From positions 62,001-126,000 of the forward strand of contig CAYTZS010000001.1 of the NCBI GenBank assembly GCA_964442355.1: a stretch of DNA of 64,000 nt, in the 5' to 3' direction. The position numbers and the translations under genes are program-made. Source of the DNA: UBA6168 sp964442355 (GTDB lineage: Bacteria > Bacteroidota > Bacteroidia > Chitinophagales > Saprospiraceae). A model generated the notes under the pieces. It worked only from the letters and a program-made list of their open reading frames with translations. It was not told the DNA's origin and made no database searches. Shown here piece after piece: positions 1-9,090 of this stretch (the first letter of the stretch is position 1; each line of letters begins with the position of its first letter).

Positions 1-477
1 CTGGGCAGCACTCCAATAAGCCAGCATCCGGCAAGTATAAGGCGGATGGGCAAACGGGAAATTCGGGTAGTTGCCAGGATTGGCTGGGTCGGGCAATGTG
101 TATGTGCCGTCTGCATTTGGAGCTGGTATCAAATTGTACTTCGCCGCCAGTTCTCGTGCGATTTCGTTCCAGCGGATGAGGCCGTTGTTGCTCCAATATT
201 CCACAGCTTCCTCCTGCTCAGAAGTTAGGTTTGCAGACGCAGCTTTTAGGTCAGCGAGTTCCGCTTGGTAGCTGGCTGCGCTGGCGCTTTCAGGTGCCGG
301 GATTGCAATTTGGCCTGCGCTATCAAGCAAAATAGGGTTCCAATCGCCGCCGTTTTCATCCAAGGAGGCATAGTCGTAAGCTGAGAACGAAAGTTGGGTC
401 GGCAAGTCTTTTTCGCAGGACTGGAGTATGACCAGTACTGCAAAGAGGGCTGTTCCGAAATATAAAATGCGCTTCAT
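1..477 (-). CDS. PAP2/vanadium haloperoxidase-like lipoprotein, N-terminal part
   Basis: This is the first 159 codons of a minus-strand gene that runs off the left edge. The start at 477 gives a lipoprotein signal: basic MKR, a hydrophobic stretch, then LQSC with the lipid-carrying Cys at residue 21, so an envelope-anchored protein is expected. The visible mature part (WNEIARELAAKYN, then a Pro/Tyr-rich stretch and LAYWSAAQ) resembles the N-terminal region of Bacteroidota PAP2-superfamily or vanadium haloperoxidase-like lipoproteins. The catalytic His/Arg residues would lie outside the window, so the family call comes from N-terminal resemblance only. It lies 38 bases downstream of the beta-barrel gene ending at 516 and is probably cotranscribed with it. 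Confidence 0.55.
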   Translation of the reverse strand, partial: MKRILYFGTALFAVLVILQSCEKDLPTQLSFSAYDYASLDENGGDWNPILLDSAGQIAIPAPESASAASYQAELADLKAASANLTSEQEEAVEYWSNNGLIRWNEIARELAAKYNLIPAPNADGTYTLPDPANPGNYPNFPFAHPPYTCRMLAYWSAAQ

Positions 478-515
478 TTTTTGTTAGATTTAAAATTGAA
501 CAATGATGAGTGAAC

Positions 516-1451
516 TCACTTCCAAATGCCGAACTGGTAGGTAACACCGCCAGAAAATACGGTGGATTGCCCCATGTTTCGGCCAGTGAGCACCTGACTG
601 CCGGAAGCAATAAAGCTGATGATGCTGCCCTTCACGAACGGGATGTAGTATTGAAAGCTGAGGCTAGCCCTGGTTACATCCATGTTGTTTGACGGAAAAG
701 GCATGTCTTGGCGGCGAATGTCGAAGCCGCCGAGCGTGTTCATACCGTCATAAGAAGCCTCGATTTTCAGCGAGTTTTTCAGCACCAATGCACCTAACGT
801 AGCGCCGTAGGTTGCAACGTTGGGCATGTCCACCTCATCACTGTAAACACCGTGCGTGGTGTAGTAGTAGTCACGCTCGATGGTGGTGTTGCTGCGTAGG
901 TGGTAGCCAGCATGGGCACGGGCATACAGCCCTTTATCCAGCTCATAAATCAGGATGCCCCGACCAGTAGCTTCAATGGCACCGAGGCCAAGGCTGAACG
1001 GCAGGTAGTCGGCTAGGTAATTGGTGGCTGGGCCAGTAAGGCCAAGCACTGGATAGAAACCAAGCGAGCCAGGGCCCAGTTTGAAGTCAACGGCACGGGC
1101 TTTTACCCAAATACCCCAATCCTGAACGCCCTGAACGCCTACCATTTGGCCAGCGCTGGCCTCGGTTTTCATCCAAGGCAGTGCGCCGAGCACATTGATG
1201 CGGTCGGTGATGCCGAGTGCGAACATGCCCATCACAGTTTGGCGGGTCAATGTGCCAATATTGCCATTCTTACGCTTGAGGGTGCCTTCCCAATACTCGT
1301 CCCAAGTGTCGTGGCTGTAAATGGCGGCAACGCAGAGCTGCCCTTTTTCCATCATAATGGCATCAGTGGGGGTTTGTGCCGCAGTTTTGGAGATAGCCAA
1401 TAAAGAACATAAAATCATCGGCACAAACCATGGATGTTTAGCTTTTTTCAT
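516..1451 (-). CDS. predicted outer-membrane beta-barrel protein
   Basis: A 311-residue protein starting at the ATG at 1451 (MKKAKHP); an upstream TTG is possible but leaves a worse signal peptide. Residues 1-25 form a signal peptide ending near KTAAQ. The rest has alternating hydrophobic/polar strands (ALGITDRINVLGALPW, GLYARAHAGYH, ASLSFQYYIPF) and ends in a strand with aromatic residues (TYQFGIWK), as expected of a barrel. Substrate and family are not recognisable. It lies between another barrel gene upstream and the PAP2-like lipoprotein downstream, so the three may form an envelope module. Confidence 0.7.
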   Translation of the reverse strand: MKKAKHPWFVPMILCSLLAISKTAAQTPTDAIMMEKGQLCVAAIYSHDTWDEYWEGTLKRKNGNIGTLTRQTVMGMFALGITDRINVLGALPWMKTEASAGQMVGVQGVQDWGIWVKARAVDFKLGPGSLGFYPVLGLTGPATNYLADYLPFSLGLGAIEATGRGILIYELDKGLYARAHAGYHLRSNTTIERDYYYTTHGVYSDEVDMPNVATYGATLGALVLKNSLKIEASYDGMNTLGGFDIRRQDMPFPSNNMDVTRASLSFQYYIPFVKGSIISFIASGSQVLTGRNMGQSTVFSGGVTYQFGIWK

Positions 1452-1538
1452 TGTCAAAAGGAATTAAGCAATGGCAAGGAAGACCGTCGAAATGGTCATA
1501 CCATTACCTTGCTGTGAGTACTTAGCAGATTGGATGGG

Positions 1539-1578
1539 AAATGCGGCCCACTAAGTTTTCACTCAGAAGGCCGCATTT
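1539..1578 (-). terminator. hairpin after the 404-residue barrel gene
   Basis: A perfect 10-bp stem (AAATGCGGCC at 1539-1548, GGCCGCATTT at 1569-1578) with a 20-base loop lies 20 bases beyond the stop of the gene ending at 1598. A partly T-rich tract follows the stem. It probably ends or attenuates transcription before the next gene at 1451. Confidence 0.6.
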
Positions 1579-1597
1579 TAAGTTTAAAGAAATAAGC

Positions 1598-2812
1598 TTA
1601 TTGCTTTGCAGGTACGTCTTTGAAAGTGCCAGTCTTGGCAGGCATCATGTCGTGCTTTCCACCAAAACGGTAGCTCACGCTCAGGCTGGTCAGGTAATCA
1701 GCAAATGCGGCGTCACCTTGTGTAAATTTACCAGTTGCCTCCGTGATGGCTTTATCGCTCACGCTTTGCGTACGATTGCGGTAAACGGCAAATGGCACGT
1801 TCAAGGCAATATTGAAGTTTTGGTAAGACCAAGTAATGCCCGGCTCGACTGAAACCACATAACCGGGACGACGGTAACCTTCTTTTCCACCGATGAGGTC
1901 TTCAGAAGCCACTCCTTCCACCCGGCCCCCCAGGTTCATTGACAAACCAGCCTGAGGCAACACTGCATAGCCAAAGCCAACCCTTGCCGCAAACTGGTCG
2001 GGCACAGCGAAATAATTCACAATGCTTTTTGGATACTCGGTGGTGACGGTTTGCCTTGCAACGCCATTGTGTTCTTGTGGCGTGAACATGTAAAAACCGC
2101 TGAAATAGACACTTGCACGAGGCATTACCGAGTAGTAACCCTGTGTTTCGAGCGAAAAGCCCCAGCCACCATCGCCAAGCTGGATGGATTGATCTGCGTA
2201 CTTGTTGATGATGGTGTCCTGACCTGTCGAAGTCAACTTGTGAAAATCATCTTTCACTTCTTCGTTGCCAGTAGGAGCTTTGACACCCAATCCGATGGCG
2301 AGATTGCCCTTGCCGCCCTTCGCTGGGTCAAACAGCCAATAGGTACCAGTCAGGCGCAGGTCGCCGATGCCCCTCGATCCCGTGTGAAAGCGAGTATGCG
2401 ACCAGCCGAGCGGGTTATCCTCAGGGTTGGCCTTTGGGTTGCCGTAATGCTCGTAAAGCGAGGAACGATCGTTGAAGTTAATCGGCAAGGATGCAGAGAC
2501 AGACAGGCGATCAGTGATGCCAATGGCAAATCCCAGTTCAAATGAATGCGCTTTGTTGATTACCTCCGTGTTTTTTTCAACCCTTTCCACCTCCTCGTGA
2601 GAACCCCTAAAATGACGGAATGATTTGAAATAGCGGTAATTACCGAGCACTTGGAACTCTCTTTTTTGTAAAAAGCCAGCAGTGTTTCCGCCAATAGTTG
2701 TGCCTGAGCAGCCCATGTTGCGTATGGCCACACAGCCTTGTGCCAACAGGTTCTCAGTGGAAAAAAACAATGCAAAAAGCAGTATGATTAGGAATGTAAT
2801 TCGTGATTTCAT
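1598..2812 (-). CDS. outer-membrane transporter-like beta-barrel protein
   Basis: A 404-residue exported protein with a signal peptide at residues 1-25 (FFSTENLLAQ). The mature N-terminus carries three Cys (QGCVAIRNMGCSG), a pattern I associate with a Bacteroidota family annotated as transporter or phenol-degradation MetA-like barrels. Repeated amphipathic strands (FELGFAIGITDRLSVSASLP, NLAIGLGVKAPTG, SLSVSYRFGG) support a barrel. A strand ending in Tyr/Phe lies about 20 residues before the C-terminus. It is the upstream gene of the minus-strand set 2812-1 and is followed by a hairpin. The transported compound cannot be inferred. Confidence 0.65.
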   Translation of the reverse strand: MKSRITFLIILLFALFFSTENLLAQGCVAIRNMGCSGTTIGGNTAGFLQKREFQVLGNYRYFKSFRHFRGSHEEVERVEKNTEVINKAHSFELGFAIGITDRLSVSASLPINFNDRSSLYEHYGNPKANPEDNPLGWSHTRFHTGSRGIGDLRLTGTYWLFDPAKGGKGNLAIGLGVKAPTGNEEVKDDFHKLTSTGQDTIINKYADQSIQLGDGGWGFSLETQGYYSVMPRASVYFSGFYMFTPQEHNGVARQTVTTEYPKSIVNYFAVPDQFAARVGFGYAVLPQAGLSMNLGGRVEGVASEDLIGGKEGYRRPGYVVSVEPGITWSYQNFNIALNVPFAVYRNRTQSVSDKAITEATGKFTQGDAAFADYLTSLSVSYRFGGKHDMMPAKTGTFKDVPAKQ

Positions 2813-2961
2813 CTTTATTAAACAGGTTTATAGCGCATACCGAGCAACTCAGTTTGTACGCCTAGTTGATTGAAAAATTAAAGCATGCCTCCTCAACTGC
2901 CACACGCAATCAAGTTCAAGTGCATACTGAATTAATGGTTAGTCTTGTGGAGAACCTAGTT

Positions 2962-3471
2962 TTAGATGAAATCGGGAGGCGGAGAGTTAGGCGAAGCAGC
3001 CATGCGGTCAATAAAACTGTCCAAATCAAAATTCACCGTTGCCAGTGCATCGGGTTCGTCATTTGGAAGTTCGTTGTATAGAAATAAAAACTCGGAGAAA
3101 AGCAATTTCAGTAGTGAAGTGTTCGGAGCATCGTCTTGCTTCTTCTCGGGCAGGTGACCAGCTACTTGCTCCCAAGTCACCGTTCGGGGAGCGAAGTCAA
3201 TTGTGTAGAAAACGGTGCCCGTGCTATCGGATTTTGAAAATGCGAAGTAGTTGCCATAGTCGGCTCCCGTGCGCAGGTGCTGGCCTTCTGGCAAGATGTT
3301 CACACCGGCCTCAACACCAGTCTCCTCAAATATTTCGTTGGAAATCGCCTGTTCTGGTTCACTCATCACCTGTTCAACCTCCACCAGATATGCCACCTCG
3401 TAGCAAACATGACCGCCAATCCACTGGACAGTGGACACGATAAGTAGCAGCCATGCATAAAATTTGCTCAT
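2962..3471 (-). CDS. hypothetical secreted protein
   Basis: A 169-residue product starting at MSKFYAW (3471); an in-frame start at 3495 only adds charged residues before the signal. Residues 4-22 are hydrophobic (signal peptide or anchor). The mature part is acidic (repeated Glu in VEVEQVMSEPEQ, DFDLDSF) and ends in a Pro-rich tail (SPNSPPPDFI). I recognise no domain. Codon use resembles its neighbours, so it is probably a real gene. It is separated from the barrel gene by 150 bases and diverges from the gene at 3680. Confidence 0.55.
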   Translation of the reverse strand: MSKFYAWLLLIVSTVQWIGGHVCYEVAYLVEVEQVMSEPEQAISNEIFEETGVEAGVNILPEGQHLRTGADYGNYFAFSKSDSTGTVFYTIDFAPRTVTWEQVAGHLPEKKQDDAPNTSLLKLLFSEFLFLYNELPNDEPDALATVNFDLDSFIDRMAASPNSPPPDFI

Positions 3472-3679
3472 GTGACGGGGGATGACTTTTGTCACCTAGT
3501 GCAAATTACAGGCTGATTTTGCTGAAAACGTTTGGTCTTAACCATTTCTAAGTAATTTCTAATTTTGACCAACTCAATTGATTCAGGGGTTTTAGGGTTC
3601 TTGTGTCTTCAAGTTTTGAAATTTCGACTCCAGTTCCCAGCTCCAAATCCGCTAAACTCGAAAACGAAAATCCAACACC

Positions 3680-5731
3680 ATGCTGCAAATCCTTGGTCGC
3701 CTGCACATCCTTGCCCTTCACCTGCCCATCGGCTTCCTCATTTTGGCATTCCTGATGGAGCTGGCTGCTGGGCGTTCGGCACCAGCACTGCGTCCCGCCG
3801 TGGGGTTTGCACTGTTTTGGGGCATGGTGAGCGCCGTGCTGGCAGCTGCGTTCGGCTACCTGCTTTCGCTAGATGGCAGCTACGACGAATCGTTGCTCAA
3901 CTGGCACAAATGGCTCGGCTTCGGCACTGCCGGGCTCTCGGTTGTGCTTTATTTTTTGCACAAAAACCAAGCAACTACCCCGCTCTATCTGCCGCTTTTC
4001 GTCGTCACGATGTTGGTGCTGGGAGGCACGGGACACTACGGCGGCTCCATCACGCACGGCAGCGATTTTCTCTTTAGTGGTGAAAAAGCGACAACCAATG
4101 CCCCACTCGCCCTCTCCATTACCGACGATACGAACGTGTTCACCGGAGTGGTGCTGCCCGTGCTGAAGGACAAATGCGGCAACTGCCACAACCCCACCAA
4201 ACGCAAGGGCGACCTTATCGTCTTGACCAAAGAAGACCTGCTCAAGGGTGGCGAAAACGGCTCAGTAATCCTGCCCGAAAAGCCGGAAGAAAGCACGCTG
4301 CTCAAATCCATCCACTTGCCGCTGGAAGCCGAGGAGCACATGCCGCCCAAGGGCAAAAAACAGCTCACCAGCACCGAAAAACAACTGCTCGACTGGTGGC
4401 TCAAGGCAGGTGCTCCGTTCGACAAGACCGTAGTCGCCGCTGCCATGCCCGCCGCTTTGCGGAGCGCCCTGCAAGCCACCTCCACGGTGCAAACCAGCCT
4501 CCTAGACGGCCTCAAGCTCGACCCCGTGGACGAGGGGCAGTTGAAAAAATTGCGGAGCGATGGCCTGCAAGTACATCCGTTGGCAGTGGGCAGCCCATTT
4601 TTGCAAGCCAATTTTCAAGGCAAAAAAGACCTGACCGCCGAGCAGTTGAAGAAATTGAAACCTGTCGGCAAGAACATTGTGCAACTTAACCTTGCTGCTT
4701 CCGGTGTGAACGATGGCATGCTGGCCATCGTGAAGGACCTCCCCCACCTCAACCGCCTCCACCTCGAACAAACGGCCATCACCGACAAGGGCCTCGAACT
4801 GCTAGCCGGGCTCCAGTACCTCGAATACCTCAATATTTACCAAACAAAAATCACGGACGCTGGGCTGGCGCAGCTCCAAAAGCTGCCCAAGTTGCGCTCA
4901 GTTTACCTCTGGCAAACGGGCGTCACACCCGACGGGCTGGCCAAGTTCACTTCGCAAAAGCCGGGCATCATCGTTGACCGGGGTATCGAAAACGACACGA
5001 TTTTTGGCAAATTGGCCCTGAAAGCGCCGCTCATTAAAGCGACTAAGGAACTCTTCAACGACACAGTGCAGGTGGCCATCGAGTCGGGATTTGCGAAAGC
5101 AAAAATCCACTACACCACCGATGGCAAGGAGCCTGACAGCACTAGCGCCGTGTACCAATCGCCACTGGTCATCGAAGCATCTAGCGAGGTGAAGGCCATT
5201 GCCTACCTCGAAGGCTGGACGACAAGCCCTGTTGCCACGAAGAACTTTGTGCGGGTGCGCCACCAACCCGTCGGCGTCACGCTGGCACAACAGCCCGATT
5301 CCCGCTACAAAGGTGAGGGCGAAAAGACGCTGATTGATTTTCAGCGGGGAGGCGACTCGTTCAAGACAGGCAAGTGGTTCGGCTGGCAAGGACACAACTG
5401 CGTGGCTACGCTCGACCTCGGCAAGGTGGCAGATGTCTCGAAAGTGACGGCGGGCTGTTTTGAGGATACTGGCGGGTGGATATTTTTCCCGAAGGGCATG
5501 AGAATTTCCACTTCCACGGATGGCAAAAATTTCAAAAAAGTAAAGGAATCCACCTACCCAGTAGCCACCAGCAACACCAAACCGGGGGCAAAGATGTTCT
5601 CTGAAAGCTTCTCCAGCTCTCAGGCCAGGTACGTCAAGGTAGAGGTGCTGAGTGTGCTGAAAAACCCGAAATGGCATCCGGGAGCAGGTGAACCTTGCTG
5701 GGTTTTCGTGGATGAGATTTTGGTGGAGTGA
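3680..5731 (+). CDS. membrane cytochrome c-type protein with LRR and discoidin-like domains
   Basis: A 683-residue multidomain protein. Residues 1-125 carry about four membrane helices with conserved His (LHILALHLPIG), as in DUF2231-type heme membrane modules. Residues 150-235 form a cytochrome-like domain with CGNCH (166-170) as the heme-binding CxxCH and a later MPPKGKK loop, the planctomycete-type cytochrome c signature. Residues 315-425 are leucine-rich repeats (LHLEQTAITDKGLELL, YLWQTGVTPDGLAKF). Residues 455-520 resemble a chitobiase-type Ig domain (KIHYTTDGKEPDSTS). The rest looks like a discoidin/F5-8C-like sandwich. A redox or carbohydrate-associated role at the membrane is inference. 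Confidence 0.8.
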   Translation: MLQILGRLHILALHLPIGFLILAFLMELAAGRSAPALRPAVGFALFWGMVSAVLAAAFGYLLSLDGSYDESLLNWHKWLGFGTAGLSVVLYFLHKNQATTPLYLPLFVVTMLVLGGTGHYGGSITHGSDFLFSGEKATTNAPLALSITDDTNVFTGVVLPVLKDKCGNCHNPTKRKGDLIVLTKEDLLKGGENGSVILPEKPEESTLLKSIHLPLEAEEHMPPKGKKQLTSTEKQLLDWWLKAGAPFDKTVVAAAMPAALRSALQATSTVQTSLLDGLKLDPVDEGQLKKLRSDGLQVHPLAVGSPFLQANFQGKKDLTAEQLKKLKPVGKNIVQLNLAASGVNDGMLAIVKDLPHLNRLHLEQTAITDKGLELLAGLQYLEYLNIYQTKITDAGLAQLQKLPKLRSVYLWQTGVTPDGLAKFTSQKPGIIVDRGIENDTIFGKLALKAPLIKATKELFNDTVQVAIESGFAKAKIHYTTDGKEPDSTSAVYQSPLVIEASSEVKAIAYLEGWTTSPVATKNFVRVRHQPVGVTLAQQPDSRYKGEGEKTLIDFQRGGDSFKTGKWFGWQGHNCVATLDLGKVADVSKVTAGCFEDTGGWIFFPKGMRISTSTDGKNFKKVKESTYPVATSNTKPGAKMFSESFSSSQARYVKVEVLSVLKNPKWHPGAGEPCWVFVDEILVE

Positions 5732-5901
5732 GCGGCGTGTGACACCTGGTTTCGGCTTTCGTCAGGAATGATGTCGTTGAAAACTCGACGTTGAGCGGTC
5801 AGGCAACTGCTTTTAGGCATAAAATTCAAACCTCCAGCCTTTCTTTGCTGTTTCAATTCAGGTTTTCAAAAACCCTGTTTTTTAACTAAAATCTTGAGAA
5901 A

Positions 5902-6579
5902 ATGATATTCTACTATGTGCTTGCGGGCGGTCTCTCGCTGATTGGCATGTTCATCAGTGGTCGTTTGAAGAGCAAATTTGCGCACTATGCCCAGTTCGGT
6001 TTGCGGGCAAACATAAGCGGTGCAGAGGTGGCCGAGCGGATGCTCCGCCATTACGGCATCCACGACGTGAAAATCACGATGGGTCAGGGATTCCTCTCCG
6101 ACCACTACAACCCACTCACCAAAACCGTCAACCTCAGTCCAGACGTTTACCAAGGTCGCAGCATTTCCGCCGCCGCTGTGGCAGCGCACGAGTGCGGTCA
6201 CGCCGTGCAGCACGCCAATGCCTACACATGGCTGAGAATGCGCTCCGCCGTTGTGCCGGTGGTGAACGTAGCGGCCATGGCGCAGCAGTGGCTGCTCGTG
6301 TTGGCGTTGATGGGCGGTTTTCCGCAGCTGCTCCTCATCACCATCGTTGCATTTGCGATAACGACCGTCTTTGCTTTCATCACTTTGCCAGTGGAGTTTG
6401 ACGCCAGCCGACGGGCACTCGTTTGGCTCGAAGACAGCGGCACTGCCCGGGGCGAGGAGCATGAAGGCGCCAAAGACGCCCTCAAATGGGCAGCCATGAC
6501 CTACGTATCCGCCGCACTTTCATCCTTCGTGATGCTGGTGTACCTGCTGCTGCGGTACATGGGCTCGTCGAGGGAATAA
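5902..6579 (+). CDS. YugP-type neutral zinc metallopeptidase
   Basis: A 225-residue membrane peptidase. HECGH at residues 96-100 is the zinc-binding HExxH and is followed by AVQHA. The preceding NPLTKTVNLSPDVYQGRS block is typical of the family (PF04298). An N-terminal helix (2-20), two central helices (about 115-160) and a C-terminal helix (204-220) place it in the inner membrane. Length agrees with the family norm of about 225-230. The physiological substrate in Bacteroidota is not known. It stands alone and is followed directly by a strong bidirectional terminator shared with moeA. Confidence 0.92.
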   Translation: MIFYYVLAGGLSLIGMFISGRLKSKFAHYAQFGLRANISGAEVAERMLRHYGIHDVKITMGQGFLSDHYNPLTKTVNLSPDVYQGRSISAAAVAAHECGHAVQHANAYTWLRMRSAVVPVVNVAAMAQQWLLVLALMGGFPQLLLITIVAFAITTVFAFITLPVEFDASRRALVWLEDSGTARGEEHEGAKDALKWAAMTYVSAALSSFVMLVYLLLRYMGSSRE

Positions 6580-6593
6580 GCTGAGTGGTTCTC

Positions 6594-6637
6594 GAAAAAA
6601 ATGCCGTGGCGGTTCATCCTGCCACGGCATTTTTTTT
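6594..6637 (+). terminator. bidirectional rho-independent terminator
   Basis: A perfect 10-bp stem (ATGCCGTGGC at 6601-6610, GCCACGGCAT at 6621-6630) is flanked by seven A on the left and seven T on the right. It can terminate both the zinc peptidase (plus) and moeA (minus). The moeA stop codon (6636-6638) overlaps the T run. Confidence 0.9.
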
Positions 6638-7829
6638 ACCTGAATTTCCAAATCGGGAAAGCCTCTCCCGCTCGAAACTCCTGCCGCTCCAAAGGCAGTT
6701 CGAGGAAGGCATCGGCATCCACGAGGTTGGCGAGGTCGCCAGAGCCTTGCCCTGTGACTGGGGTGGCGAGCTGTCGCCCATCTTGGCCTGCGGCCAATTT
6801 TACCTGTAAAAAATAGGTGAGTTCAGGTTTAAAAAAATAATCCTCAGCCAGCACAGCGTATTGATATTCAATCGGCTCCAAGCCCTGAGAGACCCTCAGC
6901 CAAGGCCGGAAATAGCGGTGCAGGCACATGAACGACGAGACAGGATTGCCGGGAAAGGCGAAAACTACCACCCGCTCTGAGCGTCCAAACCAGAACGGCT
7001 TGCCTGGCCGCTGCGAGACTTTATGGAACAACTGCCGCACACCCAGCCGCTCCAGCGCCGCCGGGATATGGTCAAACTTGCCCATCGAAACGCCGCCGCT
7101 CATCATCAGCACGTCGTAGTTTTTCAAACATTCGCCCAGCGTATTTTCAATGGTGACAGGGTCGTCGGGCAGGTGGAGCAGGTCGCTGGCAAGACCCCAT
7201 TGACCCAAGACGGCAGCCATCACATGCACGTTCGACTTTCGGATTTGGTGGGGCAAAGGCACTTCGTCCACCTCCACCAGCTCGTCGCCGGAGGAGAGGA
7301 CGCAAACCTTGGGCTGTACCGCCACTCTCAGCTTCGTCTTGCCGACAGTCGCTGCCACTCCCACTTCGGCTGGTGAAATCAAACTGCCAATTGGAACAAT
7401 TACTCCACCTTGTTTTCGGTCAACGCCCTGGCGGTGGATGTTCTGCCCAGCTTGCACTTTTTCAATGGAGATAGTGGCAAAACCCTTTTCAATGTTGAGG
7501 TCTTCGTAGCGGATAACCGTATCCGTACCCTGTGGAAGCATGGCTCCAGTCATCACCTCTAGGCAGTTTTCTATTTGCGCCAGCGCTAATTGCGGAGCAC
7601 CCGCCGCCTGCGTATTTTCGATAAAAAAACTGCGGTTACCTCGTTCAAAAGCCTCGAAATTAATGGCAATGCCATCCATCGAAACTCGGTCGAAGGGCGG
7701 GAAGTCACGATCAGCAGTGAGGTTTTCCCGTAGCACACGGCCTGCGGCAAGGTGCAGCGGTACGGCCTCGTCCGGCAAGGGCAGGGCGGCCTCGATGACG
7801 ATTTGGATGGCTTCTGCTACGGAAATCAT
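6636..7829 (-). CDS. moeA: molybdopterin molybdenumtransferase MoeA
   Basis: A 397-residue cytoplasmic enzyme of molybdenum cofactor synthesis that inserts molybdate into adenylylated molybdopterin. It contains FPPFDRVSMDGIAI (about 42-55), the MTGAMLPQGTDTVI block (about 92-105), the MoCF-binding MMSGGVSMGKFDHIP region (about 240-255) and FAFPGNPVSSF (about 293-303), all MoeA signatures. Length is normal. It lies downstream of the acyltransferase-like gene, and the 77-base gap is filled by a word-repeat hairpin (7834-7901). No other Mo-cofactor gene is visible here, so the pathway partners must lie elsewhere. Confidence 0.95.
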   Translation of the reverse strand: MISVAEAIQIVIEAALPLPDEAVPLHLAAGRVLRENLTADRDFPPFDRVSMDGIAINFEAFERGNRSFFIENTQAAGAPQLALAQIENCLEVMTGAMLPQGTDTVIRYEDLNIEKGFATISIEKVQAGQNIHRQGVDRKQGGVIVPIGSLISPAEVGVAATVGKTKLRVAVQPKVCVLSSGDELVEVDEVPLPHQIRKSNVHVMAAVLGQWGLASDLLHLPDDPVTIENTLGECLKNYDVLMMSGGVSMGKFDHIPAALERLGVRQLFHKVSQRPGKPFWFGRSERVVVFAFPGNPVSSFMCLHRYFRPWLRVSQGLEPIEYQYAVLAEDYFFKPELTYFLQVKLAAGQDGRQLATPVTGQGSGDLANLVDADAFLELPLERQEFRAGEAFPIWKFR

Positions 7830-7833
7830 TGTT

Positions 7834-7901
7834 GTTGATAAGGGTTAATGAAGTTGACAAAAGATGATGGAGCCAAATCAACCTCATCAACTTTTATCAA
7901 C
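7834..7901. repeat. word-repeat hairpin (GTTGATRA) upstream of moeA
   Basis: The arms are 7834-7857 and 7878-7901, and 20 of 24 positions pair. Each arm is an array of a GTTGATAA/GTTAATGA-like word with a period of 8-9 bases, and the loop is 20 bases. The element fills the gap between the stop at 7907 and the moeA ATG at 7829. On the coding strand, the arm next to the moeA start is almost free of G. Confidence 0.8.
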
Positions 7902-7906
7902 CAAAA

Positions 7907-9016
7907 TTACACACGGATGAAAATTTTCTTTTTGTATAAAAACCAAGCAATGAGGGTATTCACCGCTACATGGAACAGGGCGTTGAAGAATATAGCTGGA
8001 TTCTTGGGAAGCCAAGAACCAAAAAGTGTATCGCTAACCCAGCCGTACAGATTGCCCTCTCCAACAGGGATTGCGCCCATTGCAATAGCCAGTATTTCGT
8101 GGCTCAGGTAGATAGCCAGTGGGTTCACGCCAAGCCAAACAAACGGTGTAATCCAGCCCGATTTACCCTTAAAATCCACTACCCACCAAACAGTGCTGAG
8201 GGTGAGCAGCGCTAGCCCGCAGTGGTAAAGCACGTAGCTGCTGGTCCAGAGTTTTTTGTTGATGGGAAACACCTCGCCCCAAAGCAGGCCGCCGAGCATG
8301 AGCAGAAAGCCCACGGCGAAAAACCCCGCCCAACGAGGCAGGTCATCCTGTTGCTTGCGGAGCCAGTAGCCCGTCAGCACACCGCCGAGGCAGGTGGCCA
8401 CGGAACTGATCGTGCCAAGGATGCTCTCTGGGTCGTAGGCTGGATAGCCAGCGTCGGGTTGGCTCGTCCATTTGTACAGGTGGCCGTCGAGCAACAGGCG
8501 GTCAAGCCAGGCACCGAGGTCTTTGCCTTCTTCGAAGCTGGGGTAGCCTTGGCCGGGCACAGGTACTAGCGCCAACAACAGCCAATAGCTCAACAGGCAG
8601 CCGATGGCAATCCAGACCTGTTGGCGGGTGGTGGTTTTCATGAAAATCAGCGCCGTGATGCCGTACACGATGCCAATACGGGTGAGCACGCCGGGTATGC
8701 GCCACGACGACACTTCGAAGTACGGCGCACCGTTCAACAGAATACCGATACCGACAATCCAAGCCGTACGAGTGAGGATTTTACGGTACACATTTTCGCC
8801 AATCAGCTTGCGGCGGGTGAGCGAAAACGAAATGGCGATGCCAACGATGAACAGGAAAAAAGGGAACACGAGGTCGGTGGGCGTACAGCCATTCCAAGCA
8901 GCGTGTACCAGCGGCGAGCCTTCGGGCAGGCCGCCAGCGTTGTTGACGAGCACCATCAGGGCCATTGTGAGGCCCCGGAACACATCGAGGGATTGCAGGC
9001 GTTTGTTAGGTTCCAT
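7907..9016 (-). CDS. NagX/HGSNAT-like membrane acyltransferase family protein
   Basis: A 369-residue polytopic protein with about ten predicted helices. The N-terminus (RLQSLDVFRGLTMALMVLVN, then TDLVFPFFLFIVGIAISFSL) is the signature of the DUF5009/heparan-alpha-glucosaminide N-acetyltransferase-like family. Members are thought to transfer acetyl groups to amino sugars across a membrane. The WITPFVWLGVNPLAIYLSHEI stretch near the C-terminus is also typical. Acceptor specificity cannot be read from the sequence. It lies upstream of moeA with no functional link apparent. Confidence 0.85.
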   Translation of the reverse strand: MEPNKRLQSLDVFRGLTMALMVLVNNAGGLPEGSPLVHAAWNGCTPTDLVFPFFLFIVGIAISFSLTRRKLIGENVYRKILTRTAWIVGIGILLNGAPYFEVSSWRIPGVLTRIGIVYGITALIFMKTTTRQQVWIAIGCLLSYWLLLALVPVPGQGYPSFEEGKDLGAWLDRLLLDGHLYKWTSQPDAGYPAYDPESILGTISSVATCLGGVLTGYWLRKQQDDLPRWAGFFAVGFLLMLGGLLWGEVFPINKKLWTSSYVLYHCGLALLTLSTVWWVVDFKGKSGWITPFVWLGVNPLAIYLSHEILAIAMGAIPVGEGNLYGWVSDTLFGSWLPKNPAIFFNALFHVAVNTLIAWFLYKKKIFIRV

Positions 9017-9090
9017 GTTTTTCGTTTTATCAATCCAAAAATATTTTTCTGGGCAGGCTTTCGTCTAGCCGACTTGAAAACCCAATGTTT

